Below are positions 41,744 through 50,000 of a stretch of 64,000 bases of DNA, piece after piece; the first letter of the stretch is position 1, and the number at the start of each line of letters is the position of its first letter. Position numbers and translations under genes: made by a program. The DNA is from DATEOR01 sp036279015. GTDB lineage: Bacteria; Actinomycetota; Thermoleophilia; Gaiellales; Gaiellaceae. The stretch is from positions 1-64,000 of the forward strand of contig DASUJY010000065.1 of NCBI GenBank assembly GCA_036279015.1, written 5' to 3'. The notes beneath the pieces were generated by a model. It was given only the letters and a program-made list of their open reading frames with translations. It did not search any database and was not told the origin of the DNA.

Positions 41744-42574
41744 CTGAACGTCGGCGTCGGCCTTCCGACGACGACCCCTGGGGCCGACGGCACCCTAGTC
41801 GTCGAGTGGGCGAAGCGTGCGGACGCGGGCCCCTTCACGAGCCTGGCCGTCCTCGACCGCCTCGCCTACGACAGCTTCGAGCCGTTCATGGCGCTCGCCG
41901 CCGCGGCGGGGGTCACGGACCGGGTGCGGCTGGCGACGATGGTGGCGGTCGGCCCGCTCCGCGCGACCGCGCTCCTCGCCAAGCAGGCCGCGTCTCTGCA
42001 GGCGCTCTCCGGTGGACGGTTGACGCTCGGCCTCGCCATCGGAGCGCGCGTGGAGGACTACGAGGCGGCCGGGGTCGACCACCGGGACCGGGGACGGCGG
42101 CTCGCCGAGCAGCTCGCGTACGTGCGCGGCCGGGTGGAGGAGGAGCGCGTCGGCCCCTCCCGGGAAGACATCGAGCTCCTCGTCGGCGGCGCGAGCGGTC
42201 CCGCCTTCGCGCGCATGGCCCGGTACGCCGACGGCTACGCGCATGGCGGCGGTCCCCCGCGCGCCTTCGCCGGCGCCGCCGCCCGTGCCGAGGCGGCCTG
42301 GCGCGACCTCGGCCGGCCGGGGCGCCCGCGCCTCTGGGGCCAGGGCTACTTCGCGCTCGGCGACGTCGAGGCCGGGAACGCCTACCTGCGCGACTACTAC
42401 ACGTTCACGGGTCCGTTCGCCGAGCGTGTCGTCGCCGCCAACCTGACGAGCGCGCGGGCCGTGAAGGACTTCGTCCGCGGCTACGAGGAGGCGGGCTGCG
42501 ACGAGCTCGTCCTCTTCCCCACCGTCTCCGACCTGTCCGAGCTCGACCGGCTCGCCGAGGCGGTCGGTCGATGA
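41744..42574 (+). CDS. LLM class oxidoreductase, apparent CTG start
   Basis: A 276-residue luciferase-like oxidoreductase (probably F420- or FMN-dependent). The family N-terminus NVGVGLPTTTPGADG is encoded directly after CTG 41744, and no ATG, GTG or TTG occurs in frame between the upstream stop (41711) and codon 49. ATG 41888 would remove the first two strands of the barrel. Downstream motifs include RVRLATMVAVGPLRATALLAKQAASLQALSGGRLTLGLAIG. It is the first gene of the long catabolic operon; its stop overlaps the next ATG (ATGA). It may reduce a ring intermediate. Confidence 0.85.
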   Translation: MNVGVGLPTTTPGADGTLVVEWAKRADAGPFTSLAVLDRLAYDSFEPFMALAAAAGVTDRVRLATMVAVGPLRATALLAKQAASLQALSGGRLTLGLAIGARVEDYEAAGVDHRDRGRRLAEQLAYVRGRVEEERVGPSREDIELLVGGASGPAFARMARYADGYAHGGGPPRAFAGAAARAEAAWRDLGRPGRPRLWGQGYFALGDVEAGNAYLRDYYTFTGPFAERVVAANLTSARAVKDFVRGYEEAGCDELVLFPTVSDLSELDRLAEAVGR

Positions 42575-44628
42575 AGGTGACGATCGTCGGCGGCGGGCCG
42601 GCCGGCCTCTACCTCGCCATCCTGCTGCGCAAGGCCGACCCGAGCATCGAGGTGAGCGTGCTGGAGCGAAACGCCCCGGACGCCACCTTCGGCTGGGGCG
42701 TCGTGTTCAGCGAGGAGACGCTCGGCGCGCTGCGCGACGCCGACGACGAAACGCATCTCGCGATCACGGACACGTTCGCGCGCTGGGACCGCGTCGACAT
42801 CCGCTACGGCGGGCGCGTCCTCACGTCGCGCGGGCACTCCTTCTCCTCGATCGCGCGGAAGCGCCTGCTCGAGATCCTGCAGGAGCGCTGCCTCGCGCTG
42901 GGCGCCGACCTCCGCTTCCACCAGGAGGTGGCCTCCGTGCCGGAGGACGCCGACCTCGTCGTGGGCGCGGACGGCGTGAACAGCCTCGTCCGCCGCACGT
43001 ACGAGCCCGACTTCCGGACACGCATCGCGCCCGAGGGCTGCAAGTACGCCTGGTTCGGGACGCCGCTCGTCTTCGACGCGTTCACCTTCGTCTTCCGCGA
43101 GACCGAGCACGGCCTCTTCCAGGCGCACGCGTATCCCTTCGACGAGCGGACGAGCACCTTCATCGTCGAGTGCCGCGAGGGCACGTGGAGGCGGGCCGGA
43201 CTGGACGAGTGCGACGAGGTCGAGAGCCTCGCCTTCTGCGAGCGCCTCTTCGCGCGTGACCTCGAGGGCCGCGAGCTCCTCTCCAACCGGTCCCTCTGGA
43301 CGAGCTTCCCCAAGGTGACGAACGCGACGTGGCATCGCGGCCACATCGTCCTCCTCGGCGACGCCGCCCACACGGCCCATTTCTCGATCGGGTCGGGAAC
43401 GAAGCTCGCCATGGAGGACTCCGTCGCCCTCCGGGACGCGCTCGTCGCCCGCTCGTGGGACGTCGACGCCGCGCTCGTCCACTACGAGCTGGCGCGGCGG
43501 CCGGTCGTCGAGCGGACGCAGGAGGCCGCCAGCGAGAGCGCCGGGTTCTTCACCCGCGTGGCCGCCTACGCCGGTGCCGAGCCGATCCAGTTCGCCTTCA
43601 ACCTGCTGACGCGCAGTGGCCGCATCACGCACGCGAGCCTGACCGTGCGTGACCCGGGCTTCACGCGTTCGCTCGACGCCTGGTTCTCCGGCGCCCGCGC
43701 GGGTGTCGCGCCCCCGCCCGTGTTCGCCCAGTTCCGACTCCGGGACCTGGAGCTCAGAAACCGGATCGTGGCCCGCGCGGGGAACGAGGCCGCTTCGGGA
43801 GCCGGGCTCGTCCTCAGCGGCTTCGTCGCCGTCTCCGCGGGCGGGCGGATCTCGCCCGACACGCCGACAATCGACGACTGGACGCCCGCGCAGCGCCCCG
43901 TGCTCCTGCAGCTCGGGCACGCCGGCCGGCGCGGGGCGTGCCTCCCGCGGTCGCTGGGGGTCGACCTCCCGCTCGCGGACGGCTGGGAGCTCGTCTCCGC
44001 CTCGCCGATCCCCTACGGCCCGTACAGCGCGGCTCCGAGGGAGCTCGACGCGCCCGGTCTGGCCGCCGTGCGGGAGGACTTCCTCGCCGCCGCGAAGCGG
44101 GCGGGCGAGCTGGGCGTCGAGATCCTCGAGCTCGACTTCGCCCACGGGTACATCCTCGGAAGCTTCCTCTCCCCGCTCACGAACCGGCGCGGTGACGAGT
44201 ACGGGCGCGAACGCCTCCGCTACCCGCTCGAGGTCCTCGACGCCGTGCGCGCCGCCTGGGACGGGCCGCTCGCCGTCCGCCTTTCGGTGACGGACTGGGC
44301 CCGCGGCGGGCTGGCCGTCGACGACGGGGTCGCGATCGCGCACGCCCTGGCGGCGCACGGCTGCGACCTCGTGCACACGGTCGCCGGCCAGACGGTGCAC
44401 GACGACCGGCCCGAGTACCGCCGCGGCTTCCTCACGGGCCTCGGCGACCGCGTCCGCGCCGAAGCCCGCGTCCCGACGCTCGTCGGCGGGCACCTGACGA
44501 CGCTGGACGACGTGAATACCGCCGTCGGCGCCGGCCGCGCCGACCTCTGCATCCTCGACCTCCCCCCGTCGGCGGTCGAGGTCGAGGCGGTGCCTCCGAG
44601 CGTCGAGCGACTGGCCGTCTCCACGTGA
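42571..44628 (+). CDS. 2-Aminobenzoyl-CoA monooxygenase/reductase-like fusion
   Basis: A 685-residue two-domain flavoenzyme. Residues about 1-370 are a FAD monooxygenase (VTIVGGGPAGLYLAILLRKAD; LVVGADGVNSLVRRTYEPDF; GHIVLLGDAAHTAHFSIGSGTKLAMED). Residues about 385-680 are an Old-Yellow-Enzyme-type reductase (LELRNRIVARAGNEA; LLQLGHAGRRGACL; DFAHGYILGSFLSPLTNRRGDEYG). This architecture is that of anthraniloyl-CoA monooxygenase/reductase and salicylyl-CoA 5-hydroxylase, which hydroxylate and partly reduce the aryl-CoA ring. The reductase part is clearly shorter than usual: it lacks the early FMN-contact segment and about 50 C-terminal residues. It is the central enzyme of the operon. Confidence 0.92.
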   Translation: MKVTIVGGGPAGLYLAILLRKADPSIEVSVLERNAPDATFGWGVVFSEETLGALRDADDETHLAITDTFARWDRVDIRYGGRVLTSRGHSFSSIARKRLLEILQERCLALGADLRFHQEVASVPEDADLVVGADGVNSLVRRTYEPDFRTRIAPEGCKYAWFGTPLVFDAFTFVFRETEHGLFQAHAYPFDERTSTFIVECREGTWRRAGLDECDEVESLAFCERLFARDLEGRELLSNRSLWTSFPKVTNATWHRGHIVLLGDAAHTAHFSIGSGTKLAMEDSVALRDALVARSWDVDAALVHYELARRPVVERTQEAASESAGFFTRVAAYAGAEPIQFAFNLLTRSGRITHASLTVRDPGFTRSLDAWFSGARAGVAPPPVFAQFRLRDLELRNRIVARAGNEAASGAGLVLSGFVAVSAGGRISPDTPTIDDWTPAQRPVLLQLGHAGRRGACLPRSLGVDLPLADGWELVSASPIPYGPYSAAPRELDAPGLAAVREDFLAAAKRAGELGVEILELDFAHGYILGSFLSPLTNRRGDEYGRERLRYPLEVLDAVRAAWDGPLAVRLSVTDWARGGLAVDDGVAIAHALAAHGCDLVHTVAGQTVHDDRPEYRRGFLTGLGDRVRAEARVPTLVGGHLTTLDDVNTAVGAGRADLCILDLPPSAVEVEAVPPSVERLAVST

Positions 44629-45371
44629 GCGACCTCGGCCGCGCGACGTACCCGGACCTCGAAGAGCTCCTCGCTGACGAGCGCCCCGTCGTCCTGCTCC
44701 TCCCGCTCGGCGCGCTCGAGCCGCACGGGCCGCACGCGCCGCTCGCCACCGACACGCTCATCTCGGTGGAGATCTCCGAGCGGGCCGCCCGGCGCCTCGA
44801 CGGCGACCCCGGCATGCGCGCGCTCGTCCTGCCGGCCGTCGCCTACGGCGTCACGCGCTACGGCGCCGACTTCCCCGGAGCGGTCTCGATCCGGGAGGAG
44901 ACGCTGCGCGCGCTCGTGGTCGACCTCTGCGCGTCGCTCGCGGGACAGGGCTTCGGGCGGATCGTGCTCGTCAACAGCCACTTCGAGCCGGAGCATGTGC
45001 GAACACTCCGCGAAGCAGTCTCCGAGCTCGGCCCCGGAGTTAGGCTCTTCGACCCTACCCGGCGGCACGTCGCCGAGCGCCTGACGGAGGAGTTCCGCTC
45101 GGGCGCCGCCCACGCCGGCCGCTACGAGACGTCGCTCGTGCTCGCCCTCGACCGCGGTCTCGTCCGACGCGAGCGCATGGTGAGGCTCGAATCGAGGATG
45201 ATCGACATGCCCGCGGCGATCGCCGCGGGCCGTACGGACTTCCTGGCGATGGGCATGGATCGGGCATATTGCGGCGCGCCGGCGGACGCGACCGCGGACG
45301 AGGGCGAGCGCACGTTCGAGACGCTCGCCGGCCTCGTCGTCGAGCTCGTCCGGGAGGAGGCCGAGTGCTGA
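44625..45371 (+). CDS. Creatininase-family amidohydrolase (candidate formylkynurenine formamidase)
   Basis: A 248-residue protein with the creatininase metal site: E32 and H34 in LGALEPHGPHAPLATDT, D43, H119 in LVNSHFEPEH and E168 in HAGRYETS. Members hydrolyse amide bonds (creatinine, formamidopyrimidines in ArfB, MftE peptides). Tryptophan catabolism needs a formamidase between KynA and KynU, and no classical KynB is in the cluster. This coupled gene (GTGA overlap) is the best candidate, by analogy with ArfB formamide hydrolase. That role is inference; the fold and metal site are seen. Confidence 0.88.
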   Translation: MSDLGRATYPDLEELLADERPVVLLLPLGALEPHGPHAPLATDTLISVEISERAARRLDGDPGMRALVLPAVAYGVTRYGADFPGAVSIREETLRALVVDLCASLAGQGFGRIVLVNSHFEPEHVRTLREAVSELGPGVRLFDPTRRHVAERLTEEFRSGAAHAGRYETSLVLALDRGLVRRERMVRLESRMIDMPAAIAAGRTDFLAMGMDRAYCGAPADATADEGERTFETLAGLVVELVREEAEC

Positions 45372-46933
45372 CCTACGAGGACCTGCCGCACCGTCTCAAC
45401 CTCGCGAGCTGGTTCGTCGACCGCAACCTCGAGGAGGGCCGAGGCGGACGCACCGCCCTCTTCGGGCCGGACGGCGCGACGACGTACGCGGAGCTCGCGG
45501 CGCTCGTCAACCGCAGCGGGCACGTCCTCCGCGAGCTCGGCGTCCGGGCGGAGGAGCGCGTCCTCCTCGTCCTCTCGGACGGCGTCGAGTTCGTCGCGCT
45601 CTGGTACGGGGCGCAGAAGATCGGCGCCGTGACCGCCGAGGCCTACACGTTCCTGCAGCCCAAGGACTACGCGTACTACCTCGACTACACGCGCGCCGGG
45701 GTGGTCGTCGTCGACGGGAGCACGCTGGGGCCGGTGCGCGAGGCGGCGGAGTCGAGCCGCTGGCTCCGCCGGATCCTCGTCGTCGGAGCCGGCAAGGAAC
45801 TGCGTGGGGACGAGGCCTCCTTCGAGACGCACGCGGCCGAGGCTCCGGACGAGCTCGAGCCGGCGCCGACGACCCGGGACGACATCGCGCTCTGGAAGTT
45901 CACGACGGGGAGCACGGGAGCGCCCAAGGGCGCCGTGCATCCGCAGCACACCCCGCTCCTCAGCTTCGACTGGTACGCGCGCGGCGTCCTCGGGATTCGC
46001 GAGGACGACGTCGTCCTGCCCGTTCCGAAGCTCTTCTTCGGCTACGCGCGCGACCTGACGGCGCTCTATCCGTTTGGGGTCGGCGGAGCCGGGATCGTGT
46101 TCCCGGAGCGGACGACGCCCGAGCGCATCTTCGAGCTGGTCGCTCGGCACCGCCCCAGCATCCTCGTGCAGGTCCCGACGATGATGGCGGCGATGACCGC
46201 TCACCAGGACGCGGCCCGCCAGGATCTCTCCTGCGTGCGCCTCTGCACCTCGGCCGGCGAGGCGTTGCCCGCGGAGGTCTACGAGCGCTGGCGGGCGGCC
46301 TTCGGCGTCGAGGTGCTCGACGGCATCGGCTCCTCCGAGGCCTACCACATCTACATCTCGAGCAGGCCCGGCCGCGTGCGGCCGGGCAGCGTGGGGGAGG
46401 TCGTGCCCGGCTACCGCGCCCGGGTCGTGGACGAGGGCGGCCGCGAGGTCCCGGACGGAGAGACGGGGACGCTCTGGATCGAGGGCGACACGGCTGCCCT
46501 CCTCTACTGGAACGAGCACGAGAAGACGAAGGAGACCTTCAGCGGCGACCTCGTCAAGACGGGTGACCTCTTCGCCCGCGACGCGGACGGCTACTTCTGG
46601 TTCCGCGGGCGGGCCGACCAGCTCCTCAAGGTCGGCGGTGTCTGGGTGGCACCCGCCGAGGTCGAGCAGTGCCTCCTCGCCCACCCGGACGTCGCCGAGT
46701 GCGCGGTCGTCGGCTACGAGCAGGAGGGCCTGATGCGCACGCGCGCCCACGTCGTCCTGCGCGACGGCGTCGCGCCCTCGGACGAGCTCGCCGTCACCCT
46801 CCAGGAGCACGTCCGCCACGTCCTCTCCCCCCACAAGTACCCGCGCGACGTGCGCTTCGTCTCCGTGCTCCCGAAGACGCCCTCGGGGAAGATCGACCGG
46901 CGGGCGCTCGTCGAGGTCGGGGAGGCCGCATGA
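45365..46933 (+). CDS. Benzoate/2-aminobenzoate-CoA ligase
   Basis: A 522-residue ANL-superfamily acid-CoA ligase of the benzoate-CoA ligase type. AMP-binding motifs are FTTGSTGAPKGAVHPQH, GIGSSEAYHIYIS, GDLVKTGDLFARDADGY and the C-terminal catalytic Lys in TPSGKIDRRALVEV. It would activate anthranilate (from kynureninase) to anthraniloyl-CoA with ATP, feeding the adjacent monooxygenase/reductase. GTG 45365 overlaps the preceding gene by 7 bases. Preference for anthranilate over benzoate is inferred from context. Confidence 0.93.
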   Translation: MLTYEDLPHRLNLASWFVDRNLEEGRGGRTALFGPDGATTYAELAALVNRSGHVLRELGVRAEERVLLVLSDGVEFVALWYGAQKIGAVTAEAYTFLQPKDYAYYLDYTRAGVVVVDGSTLGPVREAAESSRWLRRILVVGAGKELRGDEASFETHAAEAPDELEPAPTTRDDIALWKFTTGSTGAPKGAVHPQHTPLLSFDWYARGVLGIREDDVVLPVPKLFFGYARDLTALYPFGVGGAGIVFPERTTPERIFELVARHRPSILVQVPTMMAAMTAHQDAARQDLSCVRLCTSAGEALPAEVYERWRAAFGVEVLDGIGSSEAYHIYISSRPGRVRPGSVGEVVPGYRARVVDEGGREVPDGETGTLWIEGDTAALLYWNEHEKTKETFSGDLVKTGDLFARDADGYFWFRGRADQLLKVGGVWVAPAEVEQCLLAHPDVAECAVVGYEQEGLMRTRAHVVLRDGVAPSDELAVTLQEHVRHVLSPHKYPRDVRFVSVLPKTPSGKIDRRALVEVGEAA

Positions 46934-47664
46934 CCCCGCGAGTCGTCCTCGTCACCGGCGGTGGAAGAGGCATCGGCAGGGCGGTGGTGGCACGCTTCGC
47001 CGCCGCCGGAGAACGGGTGGTGGCGGTCGGGCGCGACCGCGACGCCCTCGAGGAGAGCGGGGCGGCGGAGGCCGAGGTCTGCGACGTGACCGACGAGCCC
47101 GGCGTGGAGGCTCTTTTCCGGCGGCTGGGGCGCGTCGACGTCCTCGTCAACAACGCCGGCGTGTCCGCGAGCGCGCCGCTAGCGCGGACGACGCTCGAAG
47201 ACTGGCGCCTGCTCTTCGAGGTCAACGCCACGGGTGCGTTCCTCTGCACGCGCGCCGCGCTGCCCGGCATGATCGAGCGTGCCGATGGACGCATCGTCAC
47301 TGTCGCCTCGGTCGCGGGCCTGGCGGGCTCGCGCTACACCGCCGCGTACACGGCCTCCAAGCACGCCGCGGTCGGGCTCATGCGCGCCGTCGCCTCCGAA
47401 GTGGCGGGCACGGGCGTGACGGCGAACGCCGTCTGCCCCGCGTACGTCCGCACCGAGATGACCGAGCGCTCGGTCGCGCGGATCTCGGAGCGCACCGGCC
47501 GGAGCGCCGAGGAGGCCGAAGCCGCCCTCGCCGGGTCGTTGCCGCTCGGGCGGCTGCTCGAGCCCGAGGAGGTCGCGTTCGCGGTCGCGTTTCTCGCCGC
47601 GCCCGAGGCCGCCGCCGTCAACGGCCAGGCGCTCGTGCTCGACGGGGGAGGGCTCCAGGCATGA
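46930..47664 (+). CDS. Short-chain dehydrogenase/reductase
   Basis: A 244-residue classical SDR: cofactor motif VTGGGRGIGRAV, NNAGVSASAPL, the catalytic Ser in VTVASVAGLAG, YTAAYTASKHAAVG (Tyr and Lys) and a C-terminal NGQALVLDGGG. It would oxidise or reduce a hydroxyl/keto group. Within this operon it most likely acts on the alicyclic keto- or hydroxyacyl-CoA made by the aminobenzoyl-CoA enzyme. It is coupled at both ends (ATGA overlaps). Confidence 0.92.
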   Translation: MTPRVVLVTGGGRGIGRAVVARFAAAGERVVAVGRDRDALEESGAAEAEVCDVTDEPGVEALFRRLGRVDVLVNNAGVSASAPLARTTLEDWRLLFEVNATGAFLCTRAALPGMIERADGRIVTVASVAGLAGSRYTAAYTASKHAAVGLMRAVASEVAGTGVTANAVCPAYVRTEMTERSVARISERTGRSAEEAEAALAGSLPLGRLLEPEEVAFAVAFLAAPEAAAVNGQALVLDGGGLQA

Positions 47665-48488
47665 GCCCGTTCCGCGCCTCGGCCCCGTTCACGGACCGCT
47701 GGGAGAGCTTCGACTTCCGGCTCGCGGACGGCATCGCGACGGTGACGCTCTCGCGCCCGGAGAAACTGAACGCGCTCACGTTCGACGTCTACGCCGACCT
47801 GCGCGACCTGCTCGCCGAGCTTCCCCACCGCGGCGACGCCAGGGTCGTCGTCGTCACCGGGGAGGGGCGCGGCTTCTGCTCCGGCGGCGACGTCGAGGCG
47901 ATCATCGGCGAGCTGCATGGAGCCCCGGTCGCGGATCTCCTCGCGTTCACGCGGATGACCGGCGCCGTCGTCAAGGCGATGCGCGAGTGCCCGCTTCCCG
48001 TCATAGCGGCGGTGAACGGCGTCGCGGCCGGCGCGGGAGCCGTCCTCGCGCTCGCGAGCGACCTGCGCCTCCTGGCGCGCTCTGCCTCCTTCGCGTTCCT
48101 CTTCACGAGAGTCGGACTCGCGGGCGCGGACATGGGCGCCGCCTACCTCCTCCCGCGCATCGTGGGGCTCGGGCGCGCGACGGAGCTCCTCCTGCTCGGG
48201 GACGATGTCGATGCCGACCGCGCGCTCGAGCTGGGGCTCGCGACGGACGTCGTGCCCGACGAGGAGCTCGCGGCCGCGTGCGACGCCCTCGCGCGACGGC
48301 TCGCCGACGGGCCCGCGCTCGCCTATTCGACGACCAAGCTCCTCCTGACGAGGGAGCTCGACCTCGACCTCGCAGGCGCACTCGAGCTCGAGGCCCTCGG
48401 CCAGGCGCTCATGATGCAGAGCGAGGATCACCGGGAGTTCCATGCCGCCTGGGCGGAAGGGCGCCGCCCGGACTGGAGCGGACGGTGA
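47661..48488 (+). CDS. Enoyl-CoA hydratase/isomerase family protein
   Basis: A 275-residue crotonase-fold protein: RPEKLNALTFDVYADL, VVTGEGRGFCSGGDVEAI (oxyanion hole) and AGAGAVLALASDLRLLA, with a Glu/Asp-containing ADMGAAYLLPRIVGLGRATELLLLGD. Members hydrate enoyl-CoAs or hydrolyse ring C-C bonds in alicyclic acyl-CoAs. Here it should follow the dehydrogenase steps, possibly opening the ring. The stop overlaps the RidA start. Confidence 0.92.
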   Translation: MSPFRASAPFTDRWESFDFRLADGIATVTLSRPEKLNALTFDVYADLRDLLAELPHRGDARVVVVTGEGRGFCSGGDVEAIIGELHGAPVADLLAFTRMTGAVVKAMRECPLPVIAAVNGVAAGAGAVLALASDLRLLARSASFAFLFTRVGLAGADMGAAYLLPRIVGLGRATELLLLGDDVDADRALELGLATDVVPDEELAAACDALARRLADGPALAYSTTKLLLTRELDLDLAGALELEALGQALMMQSEDHREFHAAWAEGRRPDWSGR

Positions 48489-48874
48489 GCGGGAAGCATC
48501 GAATCGTGAACCCGCCGGAGCTCCCCGAGCCGGTCGGCTACGCGCACGCGGTCGTCGCCGCGCCGGGCCGAACCGTCTACCTGGGCGGCCAGACCGGCGG
48601 GGGCGCGACCGTCGCGGCGCAGTTCGACTCGGCCGCGGCGAGCCTCGTCGCCGCCGTGCGCGCCGCCGGGGGCGAGCCGGACGACCTCGTCTCGCTGGTC
48701 GTCTACTCGACGGACGTTGAGGAATACCGTGCCGCGCTGGAGGAGCTCGGGGAGGTCTGGCGCCGTCATTTCGGGCGCCGCTATCCGGCCATGGCGCTCG
48801 TCGGAGTCTCGGCGCTCGCCGACCCGGAGGCCCGCGTCGAGCTGATGGGAGTCGCGGTCGTCGCGGATGGCTGA
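48485..48874 (+). CDS. RidA/YjgF family enamine/imine deaminase
   Basis: A 129-residue RidA-type protein: GYAHAVVAAPGRTVYLGGQTG at the start, the region AAQFDSAAASLVAAVRAAGGEPDDLVSLVVYSTDVEEY typical of the family, and RYPAMALVGVSALADPEARVELMGVAVV at the end. RidA proteins hydrolyse reactive enamines/imines to ketones and ammonia. Some family members lack the catalytic Arg; the carboxylate-binding Arg near the C-terminus (DPEARVEL) is at the expected place. In this operon it would release the amino nitrogen of the cyclohexenyl-amine intermediate, a plausible but unproven role. Confidence 0.9.
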   Translation: MSGKHRIVNPPELPEPVGYAHAVVAAPGRTVYLGGQTGGGATVAAQFDSAAASLVAAVRAAGGEPDDLVSLVVYSTDVEEYRAALEELGEVWRRHFGRRYPAMALVGVSALADPEARVELMGVAVVADG

Positions 48875-50000
48875 GGGGAGCCACCTGTCGGTCGCGCAGC
48901 GGGAGCTCTTCGAGCGCGCGCGAGAGCTCGGGCACGAGGCATTCGCCCCGCTGGCCCGGGAGGGCGAGCCCGGCCGCGTGAACCGTGCGCTCGTGCGCGC
49001 GCTCGGCGAGGAGGGGCTCCTCGCGCACGTCCTCCCGGCCGAGGGCCAGGGCTCGGCGGTCGAGCTCTGCCTCCTCCGCGAAGGTCTCGCGCACGGATGC
49101 ACGGAGGCGGAGACCGCGCTCGCCCTCCAGGGCCTCGGCGGATACCCGATCCTCAGGGGCGCGCGCCCGCCGGTTCGCGACACCTGGATCCCGCGTCTCG
49201 CAGCAGGCGAGGCCGTCGCCGCCTTCGCGCTCAGCGAGCCAGACGCCGGCTCGGACGCCGCCGCGCTCTCGCTCACGGCGAAGCCCGACGGAGACGGCTT
49301 CCGGCTGACGGGCACGAAGACATGGATCTCGAACGCGCCCGAGGCCGACGTGTACACGGTCTTCGCGCGCACGACCGAGGGCGCGGGCTCGCGCGGGGTC
49401 ACCGCCTTCGCCGTGCCGGGCGAGACGGACGGGCTCTCGGGGGAAGCGCTCCATCTCCTCGCTTCGCACCCCATGGGGCGGCTCGAGTTCGACGGCGTGC
49501 CGGTCGCACAGGAGCAGATGCTCGGCGAGCTCGACCACGGCTTCGCGGTCGCCATGGAGACGCTCGACCTCTTCCGCCCCAGCGTGGGCGCCTTCGCCGT
49601 CGGCATGGCGCAGGCCGCCCTCGACGCGGCGGTCGCCTACGTAACGCGCCGACGTGCCTTCGGGCGCACGCTGGCCGAGCTCCAGGGCGTCTCCCACCAG
49701 CTCGCCGACGTCGCGACGCGCGTCCAGGCCGCGCGGCTCCTCGTCCACCACGCCGCCACCGCCTACGACGACGGCGTCCGCCCCGTGCGCCGGGAGGCCG
49801 CGATGGCGAAGCTCTTCGCGACGGAGACCGCACAGCAGGCCGTCGACGTCGCCGTGCAGGTGCACGGCGCGCGGGCGCTCGAGCACGGCCACCTCCTCGA
49901 GCACCTCTACCGGGAGGTGCGCGCGCCCCGGATCTACGAGGGCGCCTCGGAGGTCCAGCGCGAGATCATCGCCCGCGAGCTCTTCAAGGAGACGGCGTGA
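48867..50000 (+). CDS. Acyl-CoA dehydrogenase
   Basis: A 377-residue flavoprotein of the acyl-CoA dehydrogenase family. It shows AVAAFALSEPDAGSDAAALSL, FRLTGTKTWISNAPEADVYTVFART (FAD contacts), RRRAFGRTLAELQGVSHQLADVATR and QVHGARALEHGHLLEHLYREVRAPRIYEGASEVQREI, where Glu in YEGASE is the usual catalytic base. It would introduce a double bond next to the thioester in the ring-derived acyl-CoA. It overlaps RidA by 8 bases and the KynA start by 4. Confidence 0.93.
   Translation: MAEGSHLSVAQRELFERARELGHEAFAPLAREGEPGRVNRALVRALGEEGLLAHVLPAEGQGSAVELCLLREGLAHGCTEAETALALQGLGGYPILRGARPPVRDTWIPRLAAGEAVAAFALSEPDAGSDAAALSLTAKPDGDGFRLTGTKTWISNAPEADVYTVFARTTEGAGSRGVTAFAVPGETDGLSGEALHLLASHPMGRLEFDGVPVAQEQMLGELDHGFAVAMETLDLFRPSVGAFAVGMAQAALDAAVAYVTRRRAFGRTLAELQGVSHQLADVATRVQAARLLVHHAATAYDDGVRPVRREAAMAKLFATETAQQAVDVAVQVHGARALEHGHLLEHLYREVRAPRIYEGASEVQREIIARELFKETA

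Noticed and set aside
47334..49904. Very long open frame on the minus strand, antisense to the SDR-hydratase-RidA-dehydrogenase genes
   Set aside because: GC-rich DNA keeps antisense frames open; the product is rich in Arg, Glu and Gly without recognisable motifs and lies under well-supported genes on the other strand.
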